Positions 10,217-19,091 are shown, counted from the stretch's first letter. The stretch is 64,000 bases of DNA from Lentzea fradiae (GCF_900100955.1 NZ_FNCC01000020.1:1-64000); one strand, 5' to 3'. Numbers and translations are program-made. Notes: generated by a model from the sequence alone, not told the origin.

Positions 10217-11263
10217 CTAAGCCGCGGCCACGTCGACGTGTGCGCCGTCGCCGACGATCAGGCGGTGCTGGCGCGCCGAGCCGACCCGCGCGCCACGGCC
10301 GATCAGCGACGTCTCGATGCCGGACACGTTGTGCACGGACGCCTCGTTCAGCACGATCGAGTCGGCCACGCCGGACTCGGTGATCCGGCAGTCGGCGCCG
10401 ATCGACGTGTACGGGCCGATGACCGACTCCTCGACCAGCGTGCCGGCGCCGATGATCGCGGGCCCGACGATGCACGACCGCACGACGCGGGCGCCCTCCT
10501 CGACCACGACGTCGCCGATCAGCCGCGACTCGTCGTCCACGACGCCCTGGATGTCGGTCCGCAGCCCCATCAGCAGCTCGCGGTTGCACTCCAGCACGTC
10601 CTCGACCTTGCCGGTGTCCTTCCAGAACCCGGAGTACATCCGCGCCCGCACGTCCCGCTCGTGCGTCACGAGCCACTGCAACGCGTCGGTGATCTCGAAC
10701 TCGCCGCGCCACGACGGCTCGATCGCGTCGACCGCGGCGTGGATGGCGGGCGTGAGGAAGTAGACGCCGATCATGGCGAGGTCGCTGCGGGGCTCCTGCG
10801 GGTGCTCGACCAGCCGCGTCACGCGGGAGTTCTCGTCCACCTCGGCGACGCCGTACAGGCGCGGGTCCTCGACCTTGTCCACGAGCACCTGCGCGGACGG
10901 GCGCAGGCGCGCGAACTCGTCCGCGATCTGCCCGATGCCCTCCACCAGCACGTTGTCGCCCAGGTACAGGACGAAGTCGTCGTCACCGAGGAACGGCCGG
11001 GCGATCCGCACGCAGTGCGCCACGCCGAGCGGCAGGTCCTGCCGGATGTAGGTGATCGACACGCCCAGGTACGAGCCGTCGCCGAACAGCTCGGAGATCT
11101 CCTGCCCGCCCTCGCCGACGACGATGCCGATCTCGGTGATCCCGACGTCCCTCAGGTTCTCGACCACGTACTCCAGCACCGGCTTGTTCGCGATGGGAAC
11201 GATCTGCCGGGGCAGCGAGTATCCGGCGGGGCGCACGCCCGCGGACAGCACAAGGGCTTTCAT
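10217..11263 (-). CDS. Nucleotidyltransferase-like protein (RmlA/StrD long form) lacking the signature loop
   Basis: This 348-aa protein has an N-terminal glucose-1-phosphate thymidylyltransferase fold (about 1-235) and a left-handed beta-helix of hexapeptide type (about 245-345). YLGDNVL, PRLYGVAEVD, GFWKDTGKVEDVLECN and repeated I/V-G turns match long-form RmlA. The N-terminus reads MKALVLSAGVRPAGYSLPRQ. The expected G-x-G-T-R-L pyrophosphorylase loop is shortened and the conserved Lys before Q-x-V-P is Arg. Family members normally make dTDP-sugars. Loss of the nucleotide loop suggests altered or lost catalysis. There is no sugar cluster around it. ATG at 11263 was chosen because homology begins at MKALVLS. 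Confidence 0.8.
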   Translation of the reverse strand: MKALVLSAGVRPAGYSLPRQIVPIANKPVLEYVVENLRDVGITEIGIVVGEGGQEISELFGDGSYLGVSITYIRQDLPLGVAHCVRIARPFLGDDDFVLYLGDNVLVEGIGQIADEFARLRPSAQVLVDKVEDPRLYGVAEVDENSRVTRLVEHPQEPRSDLAMIGVYFLTPAIHAAVDAIEPSWRGEFEITDALQWLVTHERDVRARMYSGFWKDTGKVEDVLECNRELLMGLRTDIQGVVDDESRLIGDVVVEEGARVVRSCIVGPAIIGAGTLVEESVIGPYTSIGADCRITESGVADSIVLNEASVHNVSGIETSLIGRGARVGSARQHRLIVGDGAHVDVAAA

Positions 11264-11349
11264 AGGTCCTCCACCGCGACGGAACAGTTCGGGTGGAGAC
11301 GACAGTGGGCCGGGTCGCTGGACCGGAGCTGGAGAACCGTCAGAACACG

Positions 11350-11392
11350 AGGAAGGGGCCCCGCGCGGCACGTTTGCGCGGAACCCCTTCCT
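11350..11392 (-). terminator. Hairpin downstream of the TM-helix protein gene
   Basis: AGGAAGGGG at 11350-11358 pairs with CCCCTTCCT at 11384-11392. CCGCGC and GCGCGG pair inside the loop. It sits 13 bases beyond the stop of the gene ending at 11405. Confidence 0.7.
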
Positions 11393-11404
11393 GTGGAACG
11401 AGAA

Positions 11405-12172
11405 CTACATCTCGGATCGCGGCGTGCCCGTCGGCGGCGTCGGGGCGTCCATCCGGCCGCCCACGTTCGACGGCATCTCCTGCGAGGCGCGCGGCATCGG
11501 CGACTGGACCCGCGTCTCCTCCTGCACGCGGGACAGCCAGCCCTCCCAGCGCTGCTGCATCGGGCGGACCAGGCCGCCGCCCACGCCGATGATGACGACA
11601 CCGGCGACGGTGGCGAGGACCGCGATGAGCACCGGCATGGTCACCGAGATGGCGATGCCGAGCTGGTTGAGCGCCGCGATGACGCCGAGCGCCATCACGA
11701 AGCCGTAGGTGATGTTGCCGAGCAGCTTCGTGTACGAGCGCTGGCCGAGCGCACCGGTCACGAGGCCCTTCAGCGCGGTGCCGATGGCCGACGCGACGAT
11801 CACGAGCACGATCGCCACGACGATGCGCGGCAGGTACGCGATGACCTCGTTGAGCAGCGTGCTCACGGGGTTCGTGGCGCCGAAGACGCCGAACGCGAGC
11901 TGCAACGCGATGAGCAGCACGAAGTAGTACACGATCTTGGCGATCAGCCCGGACGCGTCGAACGAGGACTGCTTCAGCGTGTTGTTCAGGCCCGAGCGGT
12001 CCACGAGCTTCTCGAAGCCGACGCGCTTGAGCAGGAACGCGACGCCCTTGGACAGCGCCTTCGCGATGAACCAGCCGATGAGCAGGACAACCAGGAAGCC
12101 GAGCAGCTTCGGCACGAACGTGGCGACCATCGCCCACGCCTGGCCCAGGCCCTCGGTGATTTGCGAGCCCAC
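11405..12172 (-). CDS. Membrane protein with conserved TM helices (mechanosensitive-channel related)
   Basis: This 255-aa protein has about five hydrophobic helices. It contains the repeated PF05552-type conserved TM helix (LLGFLVVLLIGWFIAKAL and IVVAIVLVIVASAIGTALKG), each followed by amphipathic GVAFLLKRVGFEKL-like segments. Proteins of this kind are often annotated as MscS-like, but the MscS beta domain is absent. The C-terminal 60 residues are hydrophilic and Pro-rich (cytoplasmic tail). GTG at 12172 was chosen because AGGAGG lies four bases upstream. A role in membrane-stress sensing is inference. Confidence 0.75.
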   Translation of the reverse strand: MGSQITEGLGQAWAMVATFVPKLLGFLVVLLIGWFIAKALSKGVAFLLKRVGFEKLVDRSGLNNTLKQSSFDASGLIAKIVYYFVLLIALQLAFGVFGATNPVSTLLNEVIAYLPRIVVAIVLVIVASAIGTALKGLVTGALGQRSYTKLLGNITYGFVMALGVIAALNQLGIAISVTMPVLIAVLATVAGVVIIGVGGGLVRPMQQRWEGWLSRVQEETRVQSPMPRASQEMPSNVGGRMDAPTPPTGTPRSEM

Positions 12173-12338
12173 GGGCCCTCCTAGAACGAAAGTTGCGGTG
12201 AGTGAAGATCCGACACGGTGATCGTTTCGTGGATCACACCGCTCCACAACTTCGACACTGTGACACGAAAGGGTGGCTGACGTGGATTTTTGTCGTAATA
12301 CAGTCCAGAGTGGAGCTACCGGTGGGGACCGGGGAGAG

Positions 12339-12373
12339 GGAAGCGCCCGCCACGCTCCGTGGCGGGCGCTTCC
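12339..12373 (-). terminator. Strong 16-bp hairpin terminator of the alpha/beta hydrolase gene
   Basis: The perfect arms GGAAGCGCCCGCCACG (12339-12354) and CGTGGCGGGCGCTTCC (12358-12373) are separated by three bases. It sits 22 bases beyond the hydrolase stop. The rest of 12173-12394 holds the upstream region of the gene starting at 12172 and nothing else that I recognise. Confidence 0.85.
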
Positions 12374-12394
12374 ACGTTCCGGAGGCCGTGTTCC

Positions 12395-13954
12395 TCAGCC
12401 CCGTCCGGCGCTCAGCCCGCGGCCGTCGAGGTAGGCCCTGATCCGCTCCGGCGACGGCGAGGGCACGGTCCTGCCGCCCTCGCCGGCCGCCGGCACCTCG
12501 GGTCGCGGGTCGCCCGCGCACCGCGTGCTGCTGCCCGGCAGGACCCCGTCGACCAGGTACCGGTTCACCTTCTCGTCCACGCACGGGTTGCCGTGGTAGA
12601 GCCCGTGCTTGCCCTCGTCGACGACGGTGACCAGGTTGTGCCCCAGCCGCGCGGCCATCGCCGGACCGCCCGCGTACTGGGTCTGCGTGTCGCCCTCGGC
12701 CTGCACGACGACGCCGACCGGGTAGCGGTCGCGCTTGATCCGCACCGGCGGTTCCGGCGGCGTGAACGAGCGGAACGTGCACGTCATCGGCGCGGCCCTG
12801 ACGACGCCGAACCCGTACGGGTAGCGGTCGCGGAACGCGCGCATGTCCTCGTAGTAGACGTGCAGGTCGGTCGGCCAGTCCGCCTCGCAGGGGACGGTGT
12901 CGAACACGCCGGACCGCAGCTCCGCGAGGCCGGTCTCGGCGAGCAGCCGCCCCGCCCGCGCGCCGTCGGCCTGGTCCGGGTCCTCCCCCGACCGCAGCTT
13001 GGCCACGACCGCGGCCAGCTCCGACCACAGTGGACGGTAGCGGGCGCCCACGCCGACCGCGCCGTCGAAGGACGACCGGCTGTAGTCGCCGACCGGTGTC
13101 GCGTGCAGCTTCGCGGCGACGTCCTCGATCGTGGCGAGGACCTGGTCGCGCGACGTGCCGAGCCCGAACGCCCTGTCGTGGCCGCCCGCCCAAGCGGCCC
13201 ACGCCTCGACGTCCTCGCGGAGGGCGACGGCCTGCTGCCGGAACTGCTGGTGCCAGATCCACTCCGGGTGCACGGCCGAGTCGAGCACGCTGCGGTCGAG
13301 CCGGTGCGGGAACAGCGTCCCGTAGACCGCGCCGAGGTAGGTGCCGTAGGAGTAGCCGAAGTAGTTGATCTTCGGTTCGGCCAGCACCGCCCGCAGCACG
13401 TCCATGTCCCGCGCGGTGTTCGCGGTGCTGATGTGACGCCGGATGCCGCCGCCGGACCGCTGGCACGCCTCCTCCGCCTCCCGCGCCTCGGCCGCCCACT
13501 TCACGAACTCGCTGTCCGCGGGCCGGGACTCGGGCTCGGCGATCGCGGGCGTCGAGGGGCAGTTCAGCGCGGTCGACCCGCCGACGCCGCGCGGGTCGAA
13601 CCCGATGAGGTCGTAGACCTGCGCGAGCTCGGTGTCCGCCAGGAACGCCGGCAGGCCGACCCCGGAGCTGCCGGGCCCGCCGGGGTTGGTGAACAGCACG
13701 CCGCGCCTGCGGTCCTCTGCCACCGCCCGCTTGCGGCTGACCAGCAGGCTGATCCGCTCGCCGGAGGGGTTGGCGTAGTCGAGCGGCGCGACGAGCGTGG
13801 CGCACTCCAGCTCCGCGAGCTCACCCGCGCACGGCGCCCAGCGCACCGGTTGCGCGTAGTAGACGGCGAGGGGGTCCGGAGGGTCGGCTGACGCTGTGAC
13901 ACCCGCGACGGCGAGCACGAGCACTCCCACGACGAAAGCCAGGAACCTGCGCAA
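12395..13954 (-). CDS. Secreted alpha/beta hydrolase, tripeptidyl-aminopeptidase (TAP/SlpD-E) type
   Basis: This 519-aa exported serine hydrolase starts at TTG 13954, six bases after CGGAGG. It gives a clean signal peptide (RRFLAFVVGVLVLAVAGVTASA). The nucleophile Ser is in GYSYGTYLG, and the oxyanion region is LFTNPGGPGSSG. The acid lies in VVVQAEGDTQT and the His in DEGKHGLYHG, within a C-terminal TAP-like domain (PF08386). An acidic/basic lid with CQRSGGGIRRH and paired cysteines is visible. The likely role is release of tripeptides from extracellular proteins. It is transcribed away from fasR. Confidence 0.88.
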   Translation of the reverse strand: MRRFLAFVVGVLVLAVAGVTASADPPDPLAVYYAQPVRWAPCAGELAELECATLVAPLDYANPSGERISLLVSRKRAVAEDRRRGVLFTNPGGPGSSGVGLPAFLADTELAQVYDLIGFDPRGVGGSTALNCPSTPAIAEPESRPADSEFVKWAAEAREAEEACQRSGGGIRRHISTANTARDMDVLRAVLAEPKINYFGYSYGTYLGAVYGTLFPHRLDRSVLDSAVHPEWIWHQQFRQQAVALREDVEAWAAWAGGHDRAFGLGTSRDQVLATIEDVAAKLHATPVGDYSRSSFDGAVGVGARYRPLWSELAAVVAKLRSGEDPDQADGARAGRLLAETGLAELRSGVFDTVPCEADWPTDLHVYYEDMRAFRDRYPYGFGVVRAAPMTCTFRSFTPPEPPVRIKRDRYPVGVVVQAEGDTQTQYAGGPAMAARLGHNLVTVVDEGKHGLYHGNPCVDEKVNRYLVDGVLPGSSTRCAGDPRPEVPAAGEGGRTVPSPSPERIRAYLDGRGLSAGRG

Positions 13955-14062
13955 GACCAACCTCCGTTGCGTCGCGGACGACCGACGTTTCCCGAAGGTA
14001 TGGCCGGTCACACCGCCCGCCCGGTTGCGTCACCCGTCCCGGTGATGTCACCTCCGTGGCCT

Positions 14063-14068
14063 TAAGCT
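14063..14068 (+). promoter_or_regulatory. Leaderless -10 element TAAGCT of fasR
   Basis: TAAGCT (TANNNT class) ends six bases before the ATG at 14075, and no Shine-Dalgarno is visible. A leaderless transcript is the simplest reading. Confidence 0.55.
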
Positions 14069-14074
14069 GCGGGT

Positions 14075-15274
14075 ATGACGAGCAGCCCGGCGAAGGAGGA
14101 GCACCCGCCCGCGCTCTCCGCCCGCACGATGCGCAAGATCGAACGCGCGTCCGGCTCGCTCGCCACCGCGAGCGTCGCCGAGATGGAACGGCGGCTGCCC
14201 TGGTTCGCCCGGATGCCCGCGGACCAGCGGGCGAGCGTGCTGCTGCTGATCCAGAACGGCGTGGCGGGCTTCGTCGAGTGGCTGCACGACCGGCAGCAGG
14301 CGATCCGGCTCACCGCCGACGCGTTCCGCAGCGCCCCCAAGGACATCTCCCGCTGGGTGAGCCTGCGCCAGACCGTCGAGCTCGTCCGGATCGCCCTGGA
14401 GCTGTTCGAGCAGCAGATGCCCGCGATGGCGGCGGACGAGACCGAGCGCGGGCTGCTGATGGAGGGCGTGCTGCGGTACGGGCGGGAGATCGCCTTCTCC
14501 GCCGCCACCTCCTACGCGACGGCGGCCGAGGCGCGCGGTGCGTGGGACGCGCGGCTGGAGGCGCTGGTCGTCGACGGCATCGTGCGCGGCGATCCCGAGG
14601 AGTCGCTGCTGTCCCGCGCGGCGGCGCTGAACTGGGACCCGGCGCTCGAAGCGACGGTGCTGGTGGGCAACCCCGGCGGCGAGGACCCGCCCGCGATCAT
14701 CTACTCGGTGCGCAGCAAGGCCGCACGCGCCGGACGCCCGGTGCTGCTGTCGGTGCAGGGGTCGCGGCTCGTCGTCGTGCTCGGCGGCCCGACGGAGACC
14801 GGTGACGACGTGCTGGGCCTCATCGCCGAGGGGTTCGGTGAGGGTCCCGTGGTGGCGGGGCCGACCGTGGCGAGCCTGTCCGAGGCCCACCGCAGCGCGG
14901 GCGACGCGCTGAGCGGGCTGCGGGCGGTCGTGGGCTGGCCGGCCGCGCCGCGACCGGTGCGGTCGCTCGACCTGCTGCCGGAACGGGCGCTCGCGGGCGA
15001 CCCGGAGGCGGAGTGGCAGCTCGTCGACGGGGTCGCGCGGCCGCTGGAGGACGCCGGGGGCGCGCTGCTGGAGACCGTGGACGCGTTCCTGGAGGTCGGT
15101 GGCGTCCTGGAGACGTGCGCGAAAAGACTCTTCGTGCACCCGAACACGGTCAGATATCGCCTTCGGCGCGTTCAGGAAATGACCGGAAGAAATGCACATG
15201 ACGCTCGAGACGCGCTTGTGCTTCGCGTCGCTTTGTCTGTAGGACGGCTTGCCCGCTCCCGGGGCCTGTGGTAG
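14075..15274 (+). CDS. fasR: PucR-type helix-turn-helix activator of fatty acid synthesis (FasR)
   Basis: This 399-aa regulator has a C-terminal PucR/CdaR HTH (VGGVLETCAKRLFVHPNTVRYRLRR, about residues 345-370) after a GGDEF-like/unknown middle region. It lies directly upstream of fabD, the same position as S. coelicolor FasR, which activates the fabD operon, and as M. tuberculosis Rv2242. The assignment rests on synteny and the HTH. A perfect 7+7 inverted repeat in the gap to fabD (15383-15401) is a candidate binding site. The N-terminal 150 residues are helical and basic and probably mediate oligomerisation. Confidence 0.85.
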   Translation: MTSSPAKEEHPPALSARTMRKIERASGSLATASVAEMERRLPWFARMPADQRASVLLLIQNGVAGFVEWLHDRQQAIRLTADAFRSAPKDISRWVSLRQTVELVRIALELFEQQMPAMAADETERGLLMEGVLRYGREIAFSAATSYATAAEARGAWDARLEALVVDGIVRGDPEESLLSRAAALNWDPALEATVLVGNPGGEDPPAIIYSVRSKAARAGRPVLLSVQGSRLVVVLGGPTETGDDVLGLIAEGFGEGPVVAGPTVASLSEAHRSAGDALSGLRAVVGWPAAPRPVRSLDLLPERALAGDPEAEWQLVDGVARPLEDAGGALLETVDAFLEVGGVLETCAKRLFVHPNTVRYRLRRVQEMTGRNAHDARDALVLRVALSVGRLARSRGLW

Positions 15275-15382
15275 CGATCGAGCTGTGACGGAGTTCGCAC
15301 ACATCCGTTGGAGTGAGGGCCAAACGACCGTCCAGGCCGCTGAGCTGCGCAGACGCTGATTTCGTCACGACTGTCCGTCACT

Positions 15383-15401
15383 TTTGTAGGTTCTCTACAA
15401 A
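15383..15401. promoter_or_regulatory. Perfect inverted repeat upstream of fabD, candidate FasR operator
   Basis: TTTGTAG (15383-15389) and CTACAAA (15395-15401) are exact reverse complements around GTTCT. This AT-rich palindrome is 68 bases before the fabD start in the 194-bp fasR-fabD gap. The position suits an activator or operator site for the fab operon. Confidence 0.55.
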
Positions 15402-15468
15402 TACGATCGCCGTACTTCGTTCTTCCCGACATGGGGTACCGGCCGGTCCACCGGCTTTAGTAATCGGC

Positions 15469-16398
15469 GTGATCGCACTCCTCGCGCCCGGACAAGGGTC
15501 CCAGACGCCCGGCATGCTGACCCCCTGGCTCGAACTGGAGGGGGCGGAGAAGCAGGTCCGCACGTGGTCGGAGATCACGGGCCTCGACCTGGTGCGTCTC
15601 GGCACCACCGCGGAAGCCGAGGAGATCGTCGACACCGCCATCACCCAGCCGCTGGTCGTGGCGCTCGCGCTGCTCGCGTTCGACGAGCTGCGCCGCCGCG
15701 TCGCGCTGCCCGCGGACGTGGTCGTCGCCGGCCACTCGGTCGGTGAGCTGGCCGCCGCGTCGATCGCCGGTGTGATCAGCGCGGACGACGCGGTCGCGCT
15801 GGCCGGGGTGCGCGGTGCCGCGATGGCCCGCGCGTGCGCCCTCGAACCGACCGGCATGGCCGCGGTGCTCGGCGGCGACGAGCAGGAGGTGCTCGCGCGC
15901 CTCGACGAGCTCGGCCTCGTGCCCGCCAACCGCAACGGCGCGGGTCAGATCGTCGCCGCGGGCCCCCGTCCCGCGCTCGACGAGCTCGCGGAGAACCCGC
16001 CCGGCACCGCGAAGGTCCGCAAGCTGGCCGTCGCGGGCGCGTTCCACACCCGCTTCATGGCTCCCGCCGAGGACGCGGTGCGCGCCCGTGCCGCCGAGGT
16101 CACGACGGTGGACCCGGCGCTGCCGCTGCTGTCCAACAAGGACGGCCAGGTCGTGACCTCCGGCGCCGAGGTGCTGAACCGCCTGGTCACCCAGGTCACG
16201 AGCCCCGTCCGCTGGGACGTCTGCCAGGCCACCCTCGTCGAGCGGGGCATCACCGGCTCGGTCGAGCTGCCGCCCGCGGGCGCGCTCACCGGTCTCGCCA
16301 AGCGCGCGATGAAGGGCACCACCACCCTCGCCCTGAAGACCCCCGACCAGCTGGACAAGGTCGCGGAGCTCTTCGACACCGCTGGAGCCACGCAGTGA
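15469..16398 (+). CDS. fabD: Malonyl-CoA:ACP transacylase
   Basis: This 309-aa protein transfers malonyl from CoA to AcpP. LLAPGQGSQTPGML is the N-terminal signature, and the active Ser is in VVAGHSVGELAAA. The conserved Arg follows in GVRGAAMARA, and the His is in GAFHTRFM. GTG at 15469 was chosen by homology. No Shine-Dalgarno is visible before it, unlike the other fab genes. The stop overlaps the fabH start (GTGA), so synthesis of both is coupled. Confidence 0.95.
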   Translation: MIALLAPGQGSQTPGMLTPWLELEGAEKQVRTWSEITGLDLVRLGTTAEAEEIVDTAITQPLVVALALLAFDELRRRVALPADVVVAGHSVGELAAASIAGVISADDAVALAGVRGAAMARACALEPTGMAAVLGGDEQEVLARLDELGLVPANRNGAGQIVAAGPRPALDELAENPPGTAKVRKLAVAGAFHTRFMAPAEDAVRARAAEVTTVDPALPLLSNKDGQVVTSGAEVLNRLVTQVTSPVRWDVCQATLVERGITGSVELPPAGALTGLAKRAMKGTTTLALKTPDQLDKVAELFDTAGATQ

Positions 16399-17426
16399 CG
16401 ACCTCTTCCGGGACGACGTCTTCCGGGACCACCTCTTCCGGGACGCCCGCCGTGTCGATCGCCGCCCCGCGGGCGGCCGCGGGCAGCCGCATCCTCGGCC
16501 TCGGCAGCTACCAGCCGGACACGGTGGTGAGCAACCACGACCTCGCGGCGCGCATGGACACCTCGGACGAGTGGATCCGCGACCGCGTCGGCATCGTCAA
16601 CCGCCGGTTCGCGGCCAAGGACGAGGGCGTCGTGGACATGGCCGTCACGGCCGGCACCAAGGCGATCGAGGACGCGGGCCTGACCCCGTCCGACATCGGC
16701 GCGGTGATCGTCGCGACCTGCACCATGCCGTCGACCATCCCGAACGCCGCCGCGCAGGTCGCCGACCGCATCGGCGTCAAGGCGGCCGCCGCGTTCGACC
16801 TCAACGCCGCGTGCGCGGGCTTCTGCTACGCCGTCGCGACCGCCGCGGACATCGTCCGCGCGGGCACGGTGCGCAACGTCCTCGTCATCGGCGCCGAGAA
16901 GCTCACCGACTGGACCCACCAGGACGACCGCTCGACCGCGATCATCTTCGCGGACGGCGCGGGTGCCGTCGTGGTCGGCGCCAGCGACGAGAACCAGATC
17001 GGTCCCGTCGCCTGGGGCTCGGCCGGTGACATGTCCGAGGTCATCAGGATCGACGACCGCGACTCGTTCATCCACCAGGAGGGCCAGACGGTCTTCCGGT
17101 GGGCGACGACCCAGATCGCACCGGTGGCCCTCCGCGCGGCCGAGCTGGCCGGCGTCGACCTGGCCGAGGTGGACGTCTTCGCCCCGCACCAGGCCAACCT
17201 GAGGATCATCGAGGCCATCGCCAAGCGCCTGCACAAGAATGGTGCCCGCGAGGACCTGAAGGTCGCTCGAGACATCGTCGAGTCCGGCAACACGTCGTCG
17301 GCCTCGATCCCCCTGGCACTGGACCACATGCGCGCCTCGGGGGAGATCTCCCGGGGAGACGTCGTGCTGATGGTCGGTTTCGGCGCGGGCCTGTCCTACG
17401 CGGGCCAGGTCGTCCGGTGCCCCTGA
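16395..17426 (+). CDS. fabH: 3-oxoacyl-ACP synthase III (KAS III)
   Basis: This 343-aa enzyme makes the first condensation of type II fatty acid synthesis. The catalytic triad is visible: Cys in NAACAGFCYAV, His in FAPHQANLRI, and Asn in ESGNTSSASIPL. The homologous domain begins at GSRILGLGSYQPD, about residue 33. Before it lies an unusual Thr/Ser/Gly-rich extension with three copies of the pentapeptide T-T-S-S-G. The extension comes from a 15-bp tandem repeat at 16398-16442. GTG at 16395 overlaps the fabD stop. An internal start would remove the repeat, but no better ribosome binding site was found. Confidence 0.93.
   Translation: MTTSSGTTSSGTTSSGTPAVSIAAPRAAAGSRILGLGSYQPDTVVSNHDLAARMDTSDEWIRDRVGIVNRRFAAKDEGVVDMAVTAGTKAIEDAGLTPSDIGAVIVATCTMPSTIPNAAAQVADRIGVKAAAAFDLNAACAGFCYAVATAADIVRAGTVRNVLVIGAEKLTDWTHQDDRSTAIIFADGAGAVVVGASDENQIGPVAWGSAGDMSEVIRIDDRDSFIHQEGQTVFRWATTQIAPVALRAAELAGVDLAEVDVFAPHQANLRIIEAIAKRLHKNGAREDLKVARDIVESGNTSSASIPLALDHMRASGEISRGDVVLMVGFGAGLSYAGQVVRCP
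16398..16442 (+). repeat. Three 15-bp tandem repeats at the 5' end of fabH
   Basis: Three 15-base units (consensus ACSACSTCTTCCGGG) follow one another without gaps, with one or two differences between copies. They encode repeated T-T-S-S-G and keep frame. Confidence 0.85.
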
Positions 17427-17472
17427 GCCACACCCCCAGTTTTTCCACCGTTTCAACCGAAAGGGAACTTCA

Positions 17473-17709
17473 GTGAGCGACAACGTCCTGTCCGGTCTTG
17501 CCGAGATCGTCGAAGAGGTCGCCGGCGTTGCCGCCGACGACGTCACCGCTGAGAAGTCCTTCGTGGACGACCTCGACATCGACTCGCTGTCGATGGTCGA
17601 GATCGCCGTCCAGGCCGAGGACAAGTTCGGCGTGAAGATCCCGGACGACGAGCTGGCCAACCTCAAGACCGTTGGTGACGCGGTGAACTACATCACCAGC
17701 AACAAGTGA
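17473..17709 (+). CDS. acpP: Acyl carrier protein
   Basis: This 78-aa acidic protein carries the growing acyl chain on phosphopantetheine attached to the Ser of DIDSLSMVE. The length and helix pattern are standard. The GTG start at 17473 follows AAGGGAA, and the last codons overlap the fabF start (GTGA at 17706-17709). It is the third gene of the fab operon. Confidence 0.97.
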   Translation: MSDNVLSGLAEIVEEVAGVAADDVTAEKSFVDDLDIDSLSMVEIAVQAEDKFGVKIPDDELANLKTVGDAVNYITSNK

Positions 17710-18941
17710 GTTCCGGCATCGAGGTCGTCATCACCGGGCTGGGTGCCACCACCCCGCTCGGCGGTGACGTCACGTCGACCTGGGACGCGCTCCTGGCCGG
17801 CAAGTCGGGCGTCAGCCCGATGACCCACGACTGGGTCGAGAAGTACGACCTGCCGGTCAAGATCGCGTCACAGCTCGTCGTCGACCCGACCGAGGTGCTG
17901 CCCCGCGTGGAGGCCAGGCGTCTGGACCGCTCCGAGCAGGTCGCCGTCGTGGCGTCCCGCCAGGCGTGGCAGGACGCGGGCCACGACGACGACACCGTCG
18001 ACCGCCAGCGCCTCGCCGTGATCATCGGCACGGGCATCGGCGGCGCGATCACCCTGCTCACCCAGGACGACCTCCTGGAGCAGCAGGGCCTGCGCAAGGT
18101 GTCGCCGCTGACCGTCCCGATGCTCATGCCGAACGGCCCCGCGGCCCACGTCGGCCTGGAGCTGAAGGCCCAGGCGGGCGTCCACGCCCCGGTGAGCGCC
18201 TGCGCCTCCGGCGCGGAAGCCATCGCGTGGGGCTACCGCATGATCATGTCCGGCGAGGCCGACGTGGTCGTGGCGGGCGGCGCGGAAGCGTGCATCACGG
18301 CGATCCCGGTGGCGGGCTTCTCGCAGGCCCGCACCATGAGCACCCGCAACGACGAGCCGGAGAAGGCGTCGCGCCCGTTCGACACGGCCCGCGACGGCTT
18401 CGTGCTCGGCGAGGGCGCGGGCATCATGGTCCTGGAACGCCGCGAGTTCGCCGAGGCCCGCGGCGCCAAGATCTACGGCCGCCTGGCGGGCATCGGCACC
18501 AGCGCCGACGGCTACCACATCACCGCCCCGGACCCCGAGGGTGTGGGCCAGTCACGTGCCATCGCCGCGTCCCTGCGGTCCGGTGGCATCGACCCGTCCG
18601 ACGTGGGCCACGTGAACTGCCACGCCACCTCGACCCCGGTGGGCGACGTGGCGGAGACGGTGGCGATCCGCAAGGCGATCGGCGACCACCCGGTCCTGAC
18701 CGCCCCGAAGGGCGCCCTGGGCCACCTGCTGGGAGCGGCAGGCGCGGTGGAAGCCATCGTCACGGTCCTCTCGATCCGCGACGGCATCGTTCCCCAGACC
18801 CTGAACCTGGAGAACCTGGACCCGGCCGTCTCCCTGGACGTGGTGGCAGGCGAACCCCGCAAGATCAAGCTGGACGCCGCGGTGAACGACTCGTTCGGCT
18901 TCGGCGGCCACAACGTGGCCCTGGCCTTCACCCCGGCCTAG
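17706..18941 (+). CDS. fabF: 3-oxoacyl-ACP synthase II
   Basis: This 411-aa elongating condensing enzyme has active-site Cys in VSACASGAEA and histidines in NCHATSTPVGD and GALGHLLGAAG. The N-terminus is VVITGLGATTPLG. Its GTG overlaps the acpP stop. A stem-loop terminator follows 14 bases after the stop, closing the fabD-fabH-acpP-fabF operon. In Streptomyces the next gene is a convergent DUF3145 gene; here it lies 7.6 kb away, beyond the lanthipeptide locus. Confidence 0.97.
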   Translation: MSSGIEVVITGLGATTPLGGDVTSTWDALLAGKSGVSPMTHDWVEKYDLPVKIASQLVVDPTEVLPRVEARRLDRSEQVAVVASRQAWQDAGHDDDTVDRQRLAVIIGTGIGGAITLLTQDDLLEQQGLRKVSPLTVPMLMPNGPAAHVGLELKAQAGVHAPVSACASGAEAIAWGYRMIMSGEADVVVAGGAEACITAIPVAGFSQARTMSTRNDEPEKASRPFDTARDGFVLGEGAGIMVLERREFAEARGAKIYGRLAGIGTSADGYHITAPDPEGVGQSRAIAASLRSGGIDPSDVGHVNCHATSTPVGDVAETVAIRKAIGDHPVLTAPKGALGHLLGAAGAVEAIVTVLSIRDGIVPQTLNLENLDPAVSLDVVAGEPRKIKLDAAVNDSFGFGGHNVALAFTPA

Positions 18942-18955
18942 GCCCTCCGCACACC

Positions 18956-18986
18956 GAGGCCCCGGTCCCACGAGGACCGGGGCCTC
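18956..18986 (+). terminator. Terminator of the fab operon
   Basis: GAGGCCCCGGTCC (18956-18968) and GGACCGGGGCCTC (18974-18986) form a perfect 13-bp stem with a five-base loop. Confidence 0.9.
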
Positions 18987-19091
18987 GCGCTGTCTCCGGC
19001 ACCGGCGCGGTTTCGGCTTCCCCGGCGAAGCCGGATGGGTGGTCCCGTCACGACGCGACCGGCCTGCGCGGCGGCAAGCGAACCCGACCCG

